NCBI GenBank assembly: GCA_963818505.1
Contig: CAWFSJ010000005.1
Coordinates: 310,001 to 374,000 of the forward strand
Direction: 5' to 3'
From: JADKAV01 sp963818505
Lineage (GTDB): Bacteria; Actinomycetota; Actinomycetes; S36-B12; UBA10799
DNA: 64,000 nt
Position 1 is the stretch's first letter. Each line of letters starts with the position of its first letter. Below, piece by piece: positions 51,031 through 59,572 of the stretch. The position numbers and the translations under genes were made by a program. A model generated the notes under the pieces. It ran no database searches. It worked only from the letters and a program-made list of their open reading frames with translations, and had not been told where the DNA came from.

Positions 51031-52089
51031 TCAGCCGATAAGGCGTACCGAGCCGCCCACGCCACCCTTGGCCGGGGCATCGCCGGTGTCGCCTTCAAGG
51101 CGGTCGCGCACGTCGCCGCACACCCACGCGGGTACTCCGCGCTGGGCCAGCAGGCGCAAGACCGGCTGCGGATCCCCCACGATGGCCACCATCCCGATGC
51201 CCATGTTGAAAGTGCGCTCGGCATCGCCGCGGTCCACCCCACGGTCCATCAGGACCTGGAAGACCGGGGGCACCTCCCAGGTCGACCGGTCGATCTCCGC
51301 GTGCAAGTCCTCGGGCAGCACCCGCGCGAGGTTGCTCGCCAGACCGCCGCCGGTCACGTGCGAGAAGGCGTGCACCAGGTCGGCCTCGGCCAGCGCAAGG
51401 CAGTCCTTGGTGTAGATACGCGTGGGTTCGAGCATCTCCTCGCCGAGCGTGCGGCCCAGTTCCGGGATCTGCGTGTCCACGGTCCAATCGTCGAGGAGCA
51501 CCTTGCGGGCCAGCGAGTAACCGTTGGAATGCAGGCCCGAGGAGGCCATGGCGATCAGCGTGTCGCCGGGCTTCACCCGGTCGGGACCCAGCAGGCGGTC
51601 GGCCTCGACCACCGCGGTGCCCGCAGCGGCCACGTCGTACTCGTCGGGTGCCATGAGCCCTGGGTGTTCTGCGGTCTCCCCGCCCAGCAGGGCGCACCCG
51701 GCCTGCTCGCAGCCGGCTGCGATGCCCGACACGATCGCGGCGATCCGCTCGGGCACGACTTTGCCGGTGGCGATGTAGTCGGTCAGGAACAACGGCTCGG
51801 CGCCGGTCACCACCAGATCGTCCACGACCATGGCGACCAGGTCGATCCCGATCGTGTCGTGCACGTCCATCGCCCGGGCCACGGCGATCTTCGTGCCCAC
51901 GCCGTCGGTCGCGGTTGCCAGCAGGGGTCGTTTGAACCGGGCCAGCGCCGAGGCGTCGAACAGCCCCGCGAAACCGCCCAGGTCGCCGACGACCTCCGGG
52001 CGCATGGTCGCCGCGACCCGTGCCCGCATCAGCTCGACCGCGCGTTCCCCGGCCTCGACATCCACACCGGCCTCGGCGTAACTGCTCAA
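51031..52089 (-). CDS. purM: Phosphoribosylformylglycinamidine cyclo-ligase (AIR synthetase)
   Basis: 352 residues from TTG 52089 (LSSYAEAGVDVEAGERAVELM), chosen because GAGGTGACAGG lies just upstream; a longer frame exists. It makes aminoimidazole ribonucleotide from FGAM and ATP. The family blocks are LLATATDGVGTKIAVA, IGIDLVAMVVDDLVVTGAEPLFLTDYIATG, GCALLGGETAEHPG, ASSGLHSNGYSLAR, FSHVTGGGLASNLARVLP and AERTFNMGIGMVAIV. It begins 45 bases after purF stops, so they form one transcript. Confidence 0.96.
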   Translation of the reverse strand: MSSYAEAGVDVEAGERAVELMRARVAATMRPEVVGDLGGFAGLFDASALARFKRPLLATATDGVGTKIAVARAMDVHDTIGIDLVAMVVDDLVVTGAEPLFLTDYIATGKVVPERIAAIVSGIAAGCEQAGCALLGGETAEHPGLMAPDEYDVAAAGTAVVEADRLLGPDRVKPGDTLIAMASSGLHSNGYSLARKVLLDDWTVDTQIPELGRTLGEEMLEPTRIYTKDCLALAEADLVHAFSHVTGGGLASNLARVLPEDLHAEIDRSTWEVPPVFQVLMDRGVDRGDAERTFNMGIGMVAIVGDPQPVLRLLAQRGVPAWVCGDVRDRLEGDTGDAPAKGGVGGSVRLIG

Positions 52090-52134
52090 CCTGTCACCTC
52101 GGGTTTGCTGGCGGTCTGGGCACAAGACCGGCGT

Positions 52135-53619
52135 TCACCCGGTCACCTCGAGGATGTGCTTGGACCGCAGCTCGGGATCGGCCAGCGGCACGGGGTACTG
52201 GCCGTCGAAACACGCGCGGCACAACTTGTCCTCAGTCACGCCTGTGGCCTCGATCAGCCCCTCCAGCGAGACGTAGGCCAAAGAGTCCGCGCCGATGGAC
52301 GTCCGGATGGCGTCGACGCTCAAGCCCGGGGCGATGAGTTCGGCGCGTGAGGCGAAGTCGATCCCGTAATAGCAGGGCCACAGCACCGGCGGCGAGGAGA
52401 TCCGCACATGCACCTCACGGGCGCCGGCTTCCCGAAGCATCCGCGCGATGGCCCGCTGGGTGTTCCCGCGGACGATCGAGTCGTCCACGACGACCAGGCG
52501 CTTGCCCGAGATGACCTCGGCCAAGGGGTTGAGTTTGAGCCGCAGGCCCAGTTGCCGGATCGTCTGGGAAGGCTGGATGAAGGTCCGGCCGACGTAGGCG
52601 TTCTTGACCAATCCCTGGGCGAACGGCAGCCCCGACTGCTGGGCGTAGCCGATCGCCGCGGGGGTACCGCTTTCCGGGACGGGGATCACGATGTCGGCGT
52701 CAGCGGGCGCCTCGATGGCAAGTTTGCGGCCGACCGCGGCGCGCACACCATGGATGCTGTGGCCGTTGATGATCGAGTCCGGCCGAGCCAGGTACACGTA
52801 CTCGAACAGGCAGCCCTTGGGCGCGGGTGCGGCGAACATCGAGGACCGCACGCCGTTCTCGTCGATTGCCACGAACTCGCCGGGCTCGATCTCGCGCACG
52901 AAGGAGGCGCCGACGATGTCCAGCGCCGCCGTCTCGCTGGCGATCACCCAGCCGCGTTCCAGCCTGCCGAGGCACAGCGGCCTGATCCCCTGCGGGTCGC
53001 GCGCGGCGTACAAGGTGTGCTCATCGAGGAAGACCAAGGAGAAGGCTCCCCGCAGCCGCGGGAGTTCGGCCATCGCCGCCTGCTCGATGGTCTCGCCGGG
53101 GTGGGCGGCGAGCAGCGCGGTGATCAGATCCGTGTCAGACGTGGAGATCACGGTGCTGTCCAGGGGCAGCTCGCCGGTGTCCAGGGTGGACAGGCGCTCT
53201 GCAAGCTCGTGGGTGTTGGTCAGGTTGCCGTTGTGGCCGAGCGCGATGTGACCGGTGGCAGTGGCGCGGAAGGTCGGCTGCGCGTTCTCCCACACACTGG
53301 AACCGGTGGTCGAATACCGCGCGTGCCCGATGGCGATGTGACCGTGTAGTGAGGCCAGCATCGAGTCGGAGAAGACCTGCGAGACCAGTCCCATGTCCTT
53401 ATAGACCAGAACCTGGGACCCATCGCTGGTGGCGATCCCGGCCGATTCCTGGCCGCGGTGCTGGAGGGCGTAGAGGCCGAAGTAGGTCAGCTTGGCCACC
53501 TCGTCACCGGGTGCCCACACGCCGAAGACACCGCAAGCGTCCTGCGGACCTTTTTCACCGGGTAGGAGTTCGTGGTTCAATCGCCCATCGCCGCGCGCCA
53601 CCTGCTCAGTGTGGCACAC
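52135..53619 (-). CDS. purF: Amidophosphoribosyltransferase
   Basis: 494 residues. Catalyses the first committed purine step (PRPP plus glutamine to phosphoribosylamine). A short propeptide is followed by Cys about 29 (PQDACGVFGVW), the glutamine-amidotransferase nucleophile exposed after processing. Next come ALQHRGQESAGIA, GHARYSTTG and GHNGNLTN. The PRTase half has IVIPVPESGTPAAIGYAQQSG and the PRPP loop VVVDDSIVRGNT. Cys residues in WPCYYGIDF and KLCRACFDGQYP fit the Fe-S type enzyme. GTG 53601 is an alternative start. First gene of the purF-purM unit. Confidence 0.96.
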   Translation of the reverse strand: MCHTEQVARGDGRLNHELLPGEKGPQDACGVFGVWAPGDEVAKLTYFGLYALQHRGQESAGIATSDGSQVLVYKDMGLVSQVFSDSMLASLHGHIAIGHARYSTTGSSVWENAQPTFRATATGHIALGHNGNLTNTHELAERLSTLDTGELPLDSTVISTSDTDLITALLAAHPGETIEQAAMAELPRLRGAFSLVFLDEHTLYAARDPQGIRPLCLGRLERGWVIASETAALDIVGASFVREIEPGEFVAIDENGVRSSMFAAPAPKGCLFEYVYLARPDSIINGHSIHGVRAAVGRKLAIEAPADADIVIPVPESGTPAAIGYAQQSGLPFAQGLVKNAYVGRTFIQPSQTIRQLGLRLKLNPLAEVISGKRLVVVDDSIVRGNTQRAIARMLREAGAREVHVRISSPPVLWPCYYGIDFASRAELIAPGLSVDAIRTSIGADSLAYVSLEGLIEATGVTEDKLCRACFDGQYPVPLADPELRSKHILEVTG

Positions 53620-53726
53620 CGTTGCGGGCCGACCGTCCCTAAGGTTGAACGGAATCGGACATTCAACGTGTCACCGGCCGCGATCTTATGCCTACGATGA
53701 TCACTTCCACGAGGAAGGGGCTCGGC

Positions 53727-55265
53727 ATGCATTTGGCCCGGCGCATCACCATTGGCCTGGTTCTCGCGATCACCGCCTCCCTGACGCTGTCATCACCCAT
53801 CGCAGCGGCCCCACCCCCGGGGTCATCACCGAGTTCCCCATCCCCTCAGGCGATGCACAAGGGATCGCCCTGGGCGCGGACGGCAACTTCTGGTACGTGC
53901 AACTGAACACCAACAAGGTGGGGCGGATGACCCCCACAGGGACGGTGACGGAGTTCCCCATCCCGACCGCGAACAGCGGCCCGCGTGGAGTCGCTGCAGG
54001 ACCGGACGGCAACATCTGGTTCACCGAGAGCACCGCGAACAAGATCGGCCGGATCACCCCGTCCGGCGACATCACTGAGTTCACCCTGTCCACCCCGGGC
54101 AATGCCAACTTCCTGACCACCGGTCCCGACGGGAAGATCTGGTACACCGCGTCGAACAACATCAACCGGATGACGACCTCGGGGGTGGTCGACGGGCAGT
54201 TCCCCATCCCGACTCCGGGCAGTGCACCTCAGGGAATCACCGCCGGGCCGGACGGCAACGTCTGGTTCACCGAGTTCTCCACCAACAGGATCGGGCGGGT
54301 CACCCCCGCGGGAGTGGTGACTGATTTTCCGATCCCGACGCACGGACAGCGCTCCGCGCGGCATCGGCGCCGGCCCGGACGGGAACGTGTGGTTCACGGA
54401 AACCGCAACCAACAAAATCGGCCGGATCACGCCGTCAGGGGTAGTCACCGAGTTCTCGGTACCGACGCCGAACAGCTCACCCAACGACATCACGGCGGGT
54501 CCTGACGGGAACCTGTGGTTCGGAGAGAGTGCATCGGCCGGTAACAAGGTGGCACGCATCACCCCGGACGGCACGATCACCGAATACCCCTTGCCGAATG
54601 CCAACAGCAGTCCCCGGCAGATCACCACCGGCACCGACGGGAACGTCTGGTTCCTCGAGAACTTCGGGTCACGTATCGGCCGGGTCACGACCGGCGTCTC
54701 ACCGGACGACCGGCGGCCCACACTCGGCGGCAGCGGTCAGGCCGGTCTTCCGCTGGTCTGTGGCGCGGACGTGTGGGGACCGACGTCGACCGTGACCATC
54801 GCCTGGCGGCGCAACGGTTCGCCGATCAACGGTGAGACCGGTCTGAGCTACACCCCGGGTTCTGACGAGATCGGCTCAGCCATCACGTGCACCAGCAGCG
54901 GTCGCCTGCCGGGCGTCGACGCGACACTGACCTCGACAAGCAACCCGATCACGGTTGTCGCCCAACTGACCGGTCCTACCGGGCCGCCGGGACCCGGTGG
55001 CAATCTGGCGGCGGTGTTCGCCCCCGGGGCGAAGAAGGTCAAGGCCGGCAAGACGCTGAAGGTGCAGTTCGGCGTGACCAACGCCGCTTCGCTCACCGCC
55101 CAACTCAAGGGCAAGCGAACGGTCACGCGGACCCTCCAGGCCCGCGCCGGCACCAACACCTTGCGACTGAAGACGCCCAAGAATCTCAAGCCTGGCAAGT
55201 ACTCACTGCGCTTGATCTTCGACGGCACCAGCCGGGCGCAGACGACGGTGAGGGTCACCCGGTAG
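53727..55265 (+). pseudogene. Secreted streptogramin-lyase-like (Vgb) beta-propeller with two frame breaks
   Basis: ATG 53727 (GAGGAAGGGG upstream) begins a good signal peptide (MHLARRITIGLVLAITASLTLSS). After about 30 residues the coding sense moves to another frame: GVITEFPIPSGDAQGIALGADGNFWYVQ and three more propeller blades of the type GPDGNIWFTESTANKIGRITPSG. Near 54342 it returns to the first frame (NVWFTETATNKIGRITPSG...) and runs to 55265 through an Ig-like domain and a C-terminal beta domain (GKTLKVQFGVTNAAS). One missing C in CCCCC (53814-53818) and one extra A at 54342 explain both breaks. Repaired, it is ~510 residues. The propeller resembles virginiamycin B lyase, but many such proteins are structural. 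Confidence 0.78.
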
Positions 55266-55388
55266 TGGTGGCAGTTTCTGCAGGTTGATCATGAAAACGC
55301 CCGATCCACCGCCATCCCTGGAGAAGCTCTGCGGCGGGGCGGCGCGTTGCTGGAACTCCTCTCAGAACCCGCCGAACGGCTCAGGCAG

Positions 55389-55673
55389 TCAACCCCCGGC
55401 CAGCGGCAGCCACTGCGACAGGTCGCTGCGCTCACCGCTCGCGTCGACCCGGCCGGACGCCACCGCGTCAGCCCAGCTGAGCTCACCGCGAACCAGAGCC
55501 AGCCACGTGTCCGCGTCGCACTCCACGAGGGCCCGGGGGGTACCCCTGCGATGGTCACCGCCCGGCACTGCCTGCACCGCGGCGTAGGGCGGAACCCGGA
55601 TCTCCACCGATCGGCCGGGCGCGGCCAGCGCGAACGCGGCGAGGGCGGCCTTTACCTCCTCGCGCTTACTCAC
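55389..55673 (-). CDS. Sterol-carrier-like small protein
   Basis: 94 residues (MSKREEVKAALAAFALAAPGRSVEIRVPPYAAVQAVPGG). The pattern RxVEIRVPPxxAVQxVPG...HRRGTPRALVECDADTWLALVRGELSWADAVASGRVDASGERSDLSQWLPL is that of actinobacterial 'sterol carrier family' proteins usually located next to purF, matching the C-terminal half of an SCP2 fold. It probably binds a lipid or other hydrophobic ligand; the true ligand is unknown. It lies between the propeller gene and the malic enzyme gene on the minus strand. Confidence 0.82.
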   Translation of the reverse strand: MSKREEVKAALAAFALAAPGRSVEIRVPPYAAVQAVPGGDHRRGTPRALVECDADTWLALVRGELSWADAVASGRVDASGERSDLSQWLPLAGG

Positions 55674-55699
55674 GTTCTGAGGTTATCCGCGCGTCGACT

Positions 55700-55738
55700 G
55701 GGCAAACATCTGTCGCCCTGAGCGACGAATGTTCGCCC
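55700..55738 (-). terminator. Hairpin after malic enzyme
   Basis: Imperfect arms GGGCAAACATCTGTCGC and GCGACGAATGTTCGCCC around CCTGA, starting four bases beyond the malic enzyme stop. It is probably its terminator and also separates it from the SCP-like gene. No clear U-tract. Confidence 0.5.
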
Positions 55739-55742
55739 AACC

Positions 55743-57428
55743 TCAAACGCCGACAATGCGGCGGTAGCGCGGCTTCCACATCGAGTCCAAGACCGCCTGC
55801 AACGGGTTGGCCGGTTGTGAGCGAGCGACACCCTCGTCGATGGCCTGCTGGACAACCGCGGCCGCCACCGAAGCCGAGGTGGCGCGGATGTCGATGATCT
55901 CCGGAAGCAGGGGCGAACCGGGGCCCCGCATCTCCACCAGGTGTGCCACAGCCTTGGCCGCGGCGTTGAGCATGCCGTCGGTCACGTGGGTCGCCCGGCT
56001 GACGATCGCCCCGAGACCCAAGCCCGGGTACAGCAAGGCGTTGTTGGCCTGGCCGATGTGATGGTTGACGCCCTCGTGCTTCACCGGCTCGAATGGGCTG
56101 CCGGTCACGATCAACGCCTGCCCGTCGGTCCACTGCAGAAGGTCCGCGGGCACCGCCTCGGCCAGGGAGGTGGGGTTGCTCATCGGCAGGATGAAGGGCC
56201 GCTCGACGTGCTTGTGCATCTCACGCACGACCTGTTCGCTGAAGGCCCCCCGCACGGTGGAAGTGCCCACCAAGATCGTCGGCTGCACCCGGCGCACTGC
56301 CTCAAGCAGGCCGATCCGGCCCTCAGCGTCGCGCTCGTAGTCCCGCACTTCTTCGATCGGTCGCGCATACGGCCGGTGGTATTCCCGCAGGTCGTCACCC
56401 ATTGCATCGTGCAACAGCCCGGGCCGGTCCACCAGCCAGATCCGGCGGCAGGCCTCCTCCCGGGTGAAACCCGATTCCACGATCGCGTCGCGGATCTGAT
56501 CGGCGATCCCCACCCCGGCCGTACCCGCACCGAACACCACGACCCGATGGTCGGCAAGCGGCGTCTCCGTCACGATCACCCCGGACAGGATCGCGGCGAA
56601 AGCGATAGCACCCGTTCCCTGCATGTCGTCGTTGAACGTGCACACGTGGTCGCGGTAGCGGTCGAGGATCCGGCGGGCGTTGGCCTCGCCGAAGTCCTCC
56701 CAGTGAAGCAATGCGTTCGGGAACATCTCAGTGGCGGTGGTGACATACCTGTCGATCAATTCGTCGTACTTCGCCCCGCGCAACCGCGCGTGCTTCTCCC
56801 CGAGGTAACCCGGGTCGGTCAACAAACCGGTCCGGTCCGTGCCCACGTCCAACACAACCGGGATTGCGCGTTCTGGATCAACCCCCGCGGCCGCGACGTA
56901 CACGCTGATCTTGCCGATCGCGATGTCGATGCCACCCACACCCCAGTCACCTATGCCAAGAATGGCCTCGGAGTCAGTGGCTACCAGCAGATCGACGTCG
57001 TCGGGGCCGAGACCGAGGTTGGCGAAAGCGACCGGCACATCCTCGGGCCAGCGCGATTGCAGATACACACCCCGCGGCCGACGGAACGCGTGGCTGTACT
57101 CCCGGATCGACTCACCCACCGTCGGGGTGTACACGATGGGCATCAGCTCGGGAAGGTCGTCGATCAGGAGTCGGTAGAACAGGGTCTCGTTTCGGTCGTG
57201 CAGTTCCCGCAGGTAGACGTTCTTGGCAAGCGCGCCGGGTTGCTCAGCCAACTGCCTGCGAACGCGGCCCAACTGCTGGTCGATGGTCTCCACCCGCTGC
57301 GGCAGAAGGCCCACAAGCCCGAGCTCGACGCGCTCCGCGTCACTGAAGGCGGACTGCTTGTTCAAGCGCGGGTCGGCGAGCAGCGCCTGACCCCGCAGCG
57401 TGGTTGTCCGTTCCGGGAGATCCTGCAT
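55743..57428 (-). CDS. NAD-dependent malic enzyme
   Basis: 561 residues, the long (eukaryote/E. coli MaeA-like) form. It oxidatively decarboxylates malate to pyruvate. Features: FYRLLIDDLPELMPIVYTPTVGESIREYSHAFRRPRGVYL (catalytic Tyr region), VATDSEAILGIGDWGVGGIDIAIGKISVY, LHWEDFGEANARRILDRYRDHVCTFNDDMQGTGAIAFAAIL (metal-binding E/D cluster), the Rossmann fold VVVFGAGTAGVGIADQIRDAI and ILPMSNPTSLAEAVPADLLQWTDGQALIVTGSPFEPV. Starts at ATG 57428. It complements PEP carboxylase in the window. Confidence 0.94.
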   Translation of the reverse strand: MQDLPERTTTLRGQALLADPRLNKQSAFSDAERVELGLVGLLPQRVETIDQQLGRVRRQLAEQPGALAKNVYLRELHDRNETLFYRLLIDDLPELMPIVYTPTVGESIREYSHAFRRPRGVYLQSRWPEDVPVAFANLGLGPDDVDLLVATDSEAILGIGDWGVGGIDIAIGKISVYVAAAGVDPERAIPVVLDVGTDRTGLLTDPGYLGEKHARLRGAKYDELIDRYVTTATEMFPNALLHWEDFGEANARRILDRYRDHVCTFNDDMQGTGAIAFAAILSGVIVTETPLADHRVVVFGAGTAGVGIADQIRDAIVESGFTREEACRRIWLVDRPGLLHDAMGDDLREYHRPYARPIEEVRDYERDAEGRIGLLEAVRRVQPTILVGTSTVRGAFSEQVVREMHKHVERPFILPMSNPTSLAEAVPADLLQWTDGQALIVTGSPFEPVKHEGVNHHIGQANNALLYPGLGLGAIVSRATHVTDGMLNAAAKAVAHLVEMRGPGSPLLPEIIDIRATSASVAAAVVQQAIDEGVARSQPANPLQAVLDSMWKPRYRRIVGV

Positions 57429-57486
57429 CTTCCGGTTGTACCCCGGCGAGGCCCGGCGTTGCTGGATAGGACAGCCGGACGGGCAT

Positions 57487-58146
57487 TCACGCCATGTTGG
57501 CGAACTTGTTCACGTCGTCGATGGTGCCCATCACCAGGATCTCGTCGTCGCCGGCCAGACGCGTGCTGCGCTCGGCATGGCGGAAGTACTCATGTCCTTG
57601 CGGCTTGACCGCTATGACGGTGATTCGGTACCTCTCGCGCAGGTGTGTCTGACCCAGGTCCACACCCACGATGAATCGCACAGGTCTGGTCTTGGCGATG
57701 ACCCAGTTCGGGGCAACCTGCATGTAGTCAAGCACGTCGCCACTGACCAGGTGTGCGATCCGCCGGCCCATGTCGTGCTCGGGCTGCACCACCTCATGAG
57801 CGCCCACGCGCTTCAGAATCTGCGCGTGCTGCCGGCTGAGCGCCTTGGCCCAAATGCTGCCCACACCGAGTTCGGCCAGGTTGGACGTTGCCAGGATGTT
57901 GGACTCCATCGTGCCGATCGCCACAACCGCGCGCGGGAATTCCCCGGCACCGATCTCCTCAAGCGCCTGCATGTCGGTGCCATCAGCGATCACGATGTTG
58001 TTCAACATTCCCGCGAGGCGTTGCACGGTCGTGTCGCTGTTGTCGACGCCGAGCACTTCGATGCCGTTTCGTTCCAACTCCCGCGCCAGGGCGATGCCGA
58101 ACCTGCCGAGACCCACCACCAGAACGGGGTCGTGTTTCTTAGCCAA
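57487..58146 (-). CDS. TrkA/KtrA-type potassium uptake regulator
   Basis: 219 residues. N-terminal RCK domain with a Rossmann NAD(H)-binding motif, PVLVVGLGRFGIALARELERNGIEVLGVDNSD, and acidic strand end VDNSD. The second part holds an RCK_C domain (VRFIVGVDLGQTHLRERYRITVIAVKPQG ... DDEILVMGTIDDVNKF). It gates the TrkH/KtrB-type channel subunit encoded immediately upstream, whose stop it overlaps by eight bases. The size suits KtrA (one RCK unit) rather than E. coli TrkA (two). Confidence 0.92.
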   Translation of the reverse strand: MAKKHDPVLVVGLGRFGIALARELERNGIEVLGVDNSDTTVQRLAGMLNNIVIADGTDMQALEEIGAGEFPRAVVAIGTMESNILATSNLAELGVGSIWAKALSRQHAQILKRVGAHEVVQPEHDMGRRIAHLVSGDVLDYMQVAPNWVIAKTRPVRFIVGVDLGQTHLRERYRITVIAVKPQGHEYFRHAERSTRLAGDDEILVMGTIDDVNKFANMA

Positions 58147-59461
58147 CGATCATCCTCTCCTCGGGCAATTCGTGACGGGTCCGGCGTTGCCGCAGTGCCA
58201 ATGCGGACGCCACAGTCAACGGACCGACCCGGCCTATGAACATGAGCATGACGATCACAAGTTGCGCGTCCACAGGCAAGCTGGGGGTGATACCCACCGA
58301 CAGCCCAACTGTGGCAAACGCGCTGATCGCCTCGAACAGAACCGCCTCGAACGGGAACCTGGTCATCACAAGCAAGACGAAGGTGGCCACGCCGAGAAGG
58401 CCCATGGCCAGCAGTGTCAACGACACGGCTTGCCGCTGCACATCGGTCGGGACCCGGCGGCGACCCACATTCACGTGATTGTCGCCGCGCGCCTGCGACC
58501 ACACGATGTAGAGCAATACGCCGAATGTCGTGACCTTGATGCCGCCGGCTGTGCCCGCACTGCCGCCCCCGACGAACATCAGGAAGTCGGAGAACAGCAG
58601 AGTTTCTGGGCGCATGGCGCCGACATCGACAGCATTGAAGCCGGCCGTGCGCGGCTGCACAGCGGTGAAGAACGACAGCGCCCCGCCGCGCACGAAGCCC
58701 GTCCCGCCCATGGTCAAGGGGTTGCGCATCTCCACCACCGCGATCACGAGGGTTCCGATCACGAGCAGTGCAGTCGTCGTCACGACCGTGATCCGGGTCA
58801 GTACTGACCACGTGCGCGGCTGACGCCAGGTGCGCACCAACTCGAACATGACCGGGAAACCCAGACCACCGACAATTACCGCCACCGAGATGGTGACCAG
58901 GAAGGCAGGATCGTCAGCGAACGACACCAGGTTGTTCGAGTAGGTCGAGAAGCCGGCGTTGTTGAACGCGGAGATCGCGTGAAAGATGCCGTGATAGGCG
59001 GCCTGCGGCAACGTCTCCGCATGTCGGATCATCAGCTGGCTGGCCAGGATGACGGCCACCACTGCCTCACACAGAAGGCTGAAGCGCACCACCCGGAAGA
59101 CCACGCGCCGAACGTCGCCCGCCTGGATCGACTTACTCTCAGTGGCCACGATGAGTTTGCTGCGCAGCCCGAGTCGTCGACTCAGCAGCAACGCAGCCAG
59201 CGTCGCCAACGTCATGATGCCGAGGCCGCCGACCTGGATCAGGAGCATGATGATCACCTGGCCGAACGTGGTCCAGTGAACGCTCGTATCCACCACCGTC
59301 AAACCCGTGACGCACACCGCCGAGGTCGCCGTGAACAGCGCGTCCATCGGAGAGGAGTCGGTGGTCGAGGCCATCGGCAAGGACAGCAGCCCAGTGCCCA
59401 CGGCGATGGCCCCCGCGAACGCGACGGCGACGACCTGTCCGGGGTGGAGGTTGTGCCGCAC
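58139..59461 (-). CDS. TrkH/KtrB-type potassium uptake membrane subunit
   Basis: 440 residues with eight M1-P-M2-type segments in four repeats. The selectivity-filter loops are SAVCVTGLTVVD, FNNAGFSTYSNN, RTAGFNAVDVGAM and FATVGLSVG, each with the conserved central Gly. The third M2 contains the flexible gating segment GGGSAGTAGGIKVTTF. It transports K+ (with Na+ or H+ coupling). Size and filter sequences fit KtrB/TrkH. It is co-transcribed with the RCK subunit gene. A family 2 hairpin lies upstream, between this start and purL's end. Confidence 0.93.
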   Translation of the reverse strand: MRHNLHPGQVVAVAFAGAIAVGTGLLSLPMASTTDSSPMDALFTATSAVCVTGLTVVDTSVHWTTFGQVIIMLLIQVGGLGIMTLATLAALLLSRRLGLRSKLIVATESKSIQAGDVRRVVFRVVRFSLLCEAVVAVILASQLMIRHAETLPQAAYHGIFHAISAFNNAGFSTYSNNLVSFADDPAFLVTISVAVIVGGLGFPVMFELVRTWRQPRTWSVLTRITVVTTTALLVIGTLVIAVVEMRNPLTMGGTGFVRGGALSFFTAVQPRTAGFNAVDVGAMRPETLLFSDFLMFVGGGSAGTAGGIKVTTFGVLLYIVWSQARGDNHVNVGRRRVPTDVQRQAVSLTLLAMGLLGVATFVLLVMTRFPFEAVLFEAISAFATVGLSVGITPSLPVDAQLVIVMLMFIGRVGPLTVASALALRQRRTRHELPEERMIVG

Positions 59462-59511
59462 GCTACGGATTATGGGCCATCCGCAGGTGGTAATGAGCTC
59501 CCCCGGCTCAC

Positions 59512-59558
59512 CTTCCGGTGAATATGTGACACGTGAGGTGTCACATATTCACCGAAAG
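59512..59558. repeat. Family 2 hairpin element, third copy
   Basis: 47 bases: arms CTTCCGGTGAATATGTGACAC and GTGTCACATATTCACCGAAAG (one substitution) around GTGAG. Reversed, it matches the 34001 and 34114 copies, including the asymmetric centre ACCTCACGTGT. It lies between the trkH start and the purL end. Confidence 0.85.
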
Positions 59559-59572
59559 CGCGGACGCTTCAT

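Noticed and set aside
52408..53349. Long open frame on the plus strand opposite purF (and similar ones opposite malic enzyme, purL, GH3 and LysA).
   Set aside because: These mirror the codon bias of the real gene on the other strand. Their translations are Arg/Gly/Ala/Val-rich without domains, and the real genes have full family motifs.
53727..55265. Annotating the propeller as an antibiotic-resistance streptogramin lyase.
   Set aside because: Vgb-like blade repeats are widespread in secreted proteins. The gene is frame-broken, has a signal peptide and extra Ig-like domains, and the catalytic His/Glu set cannot be confirmed by eye.
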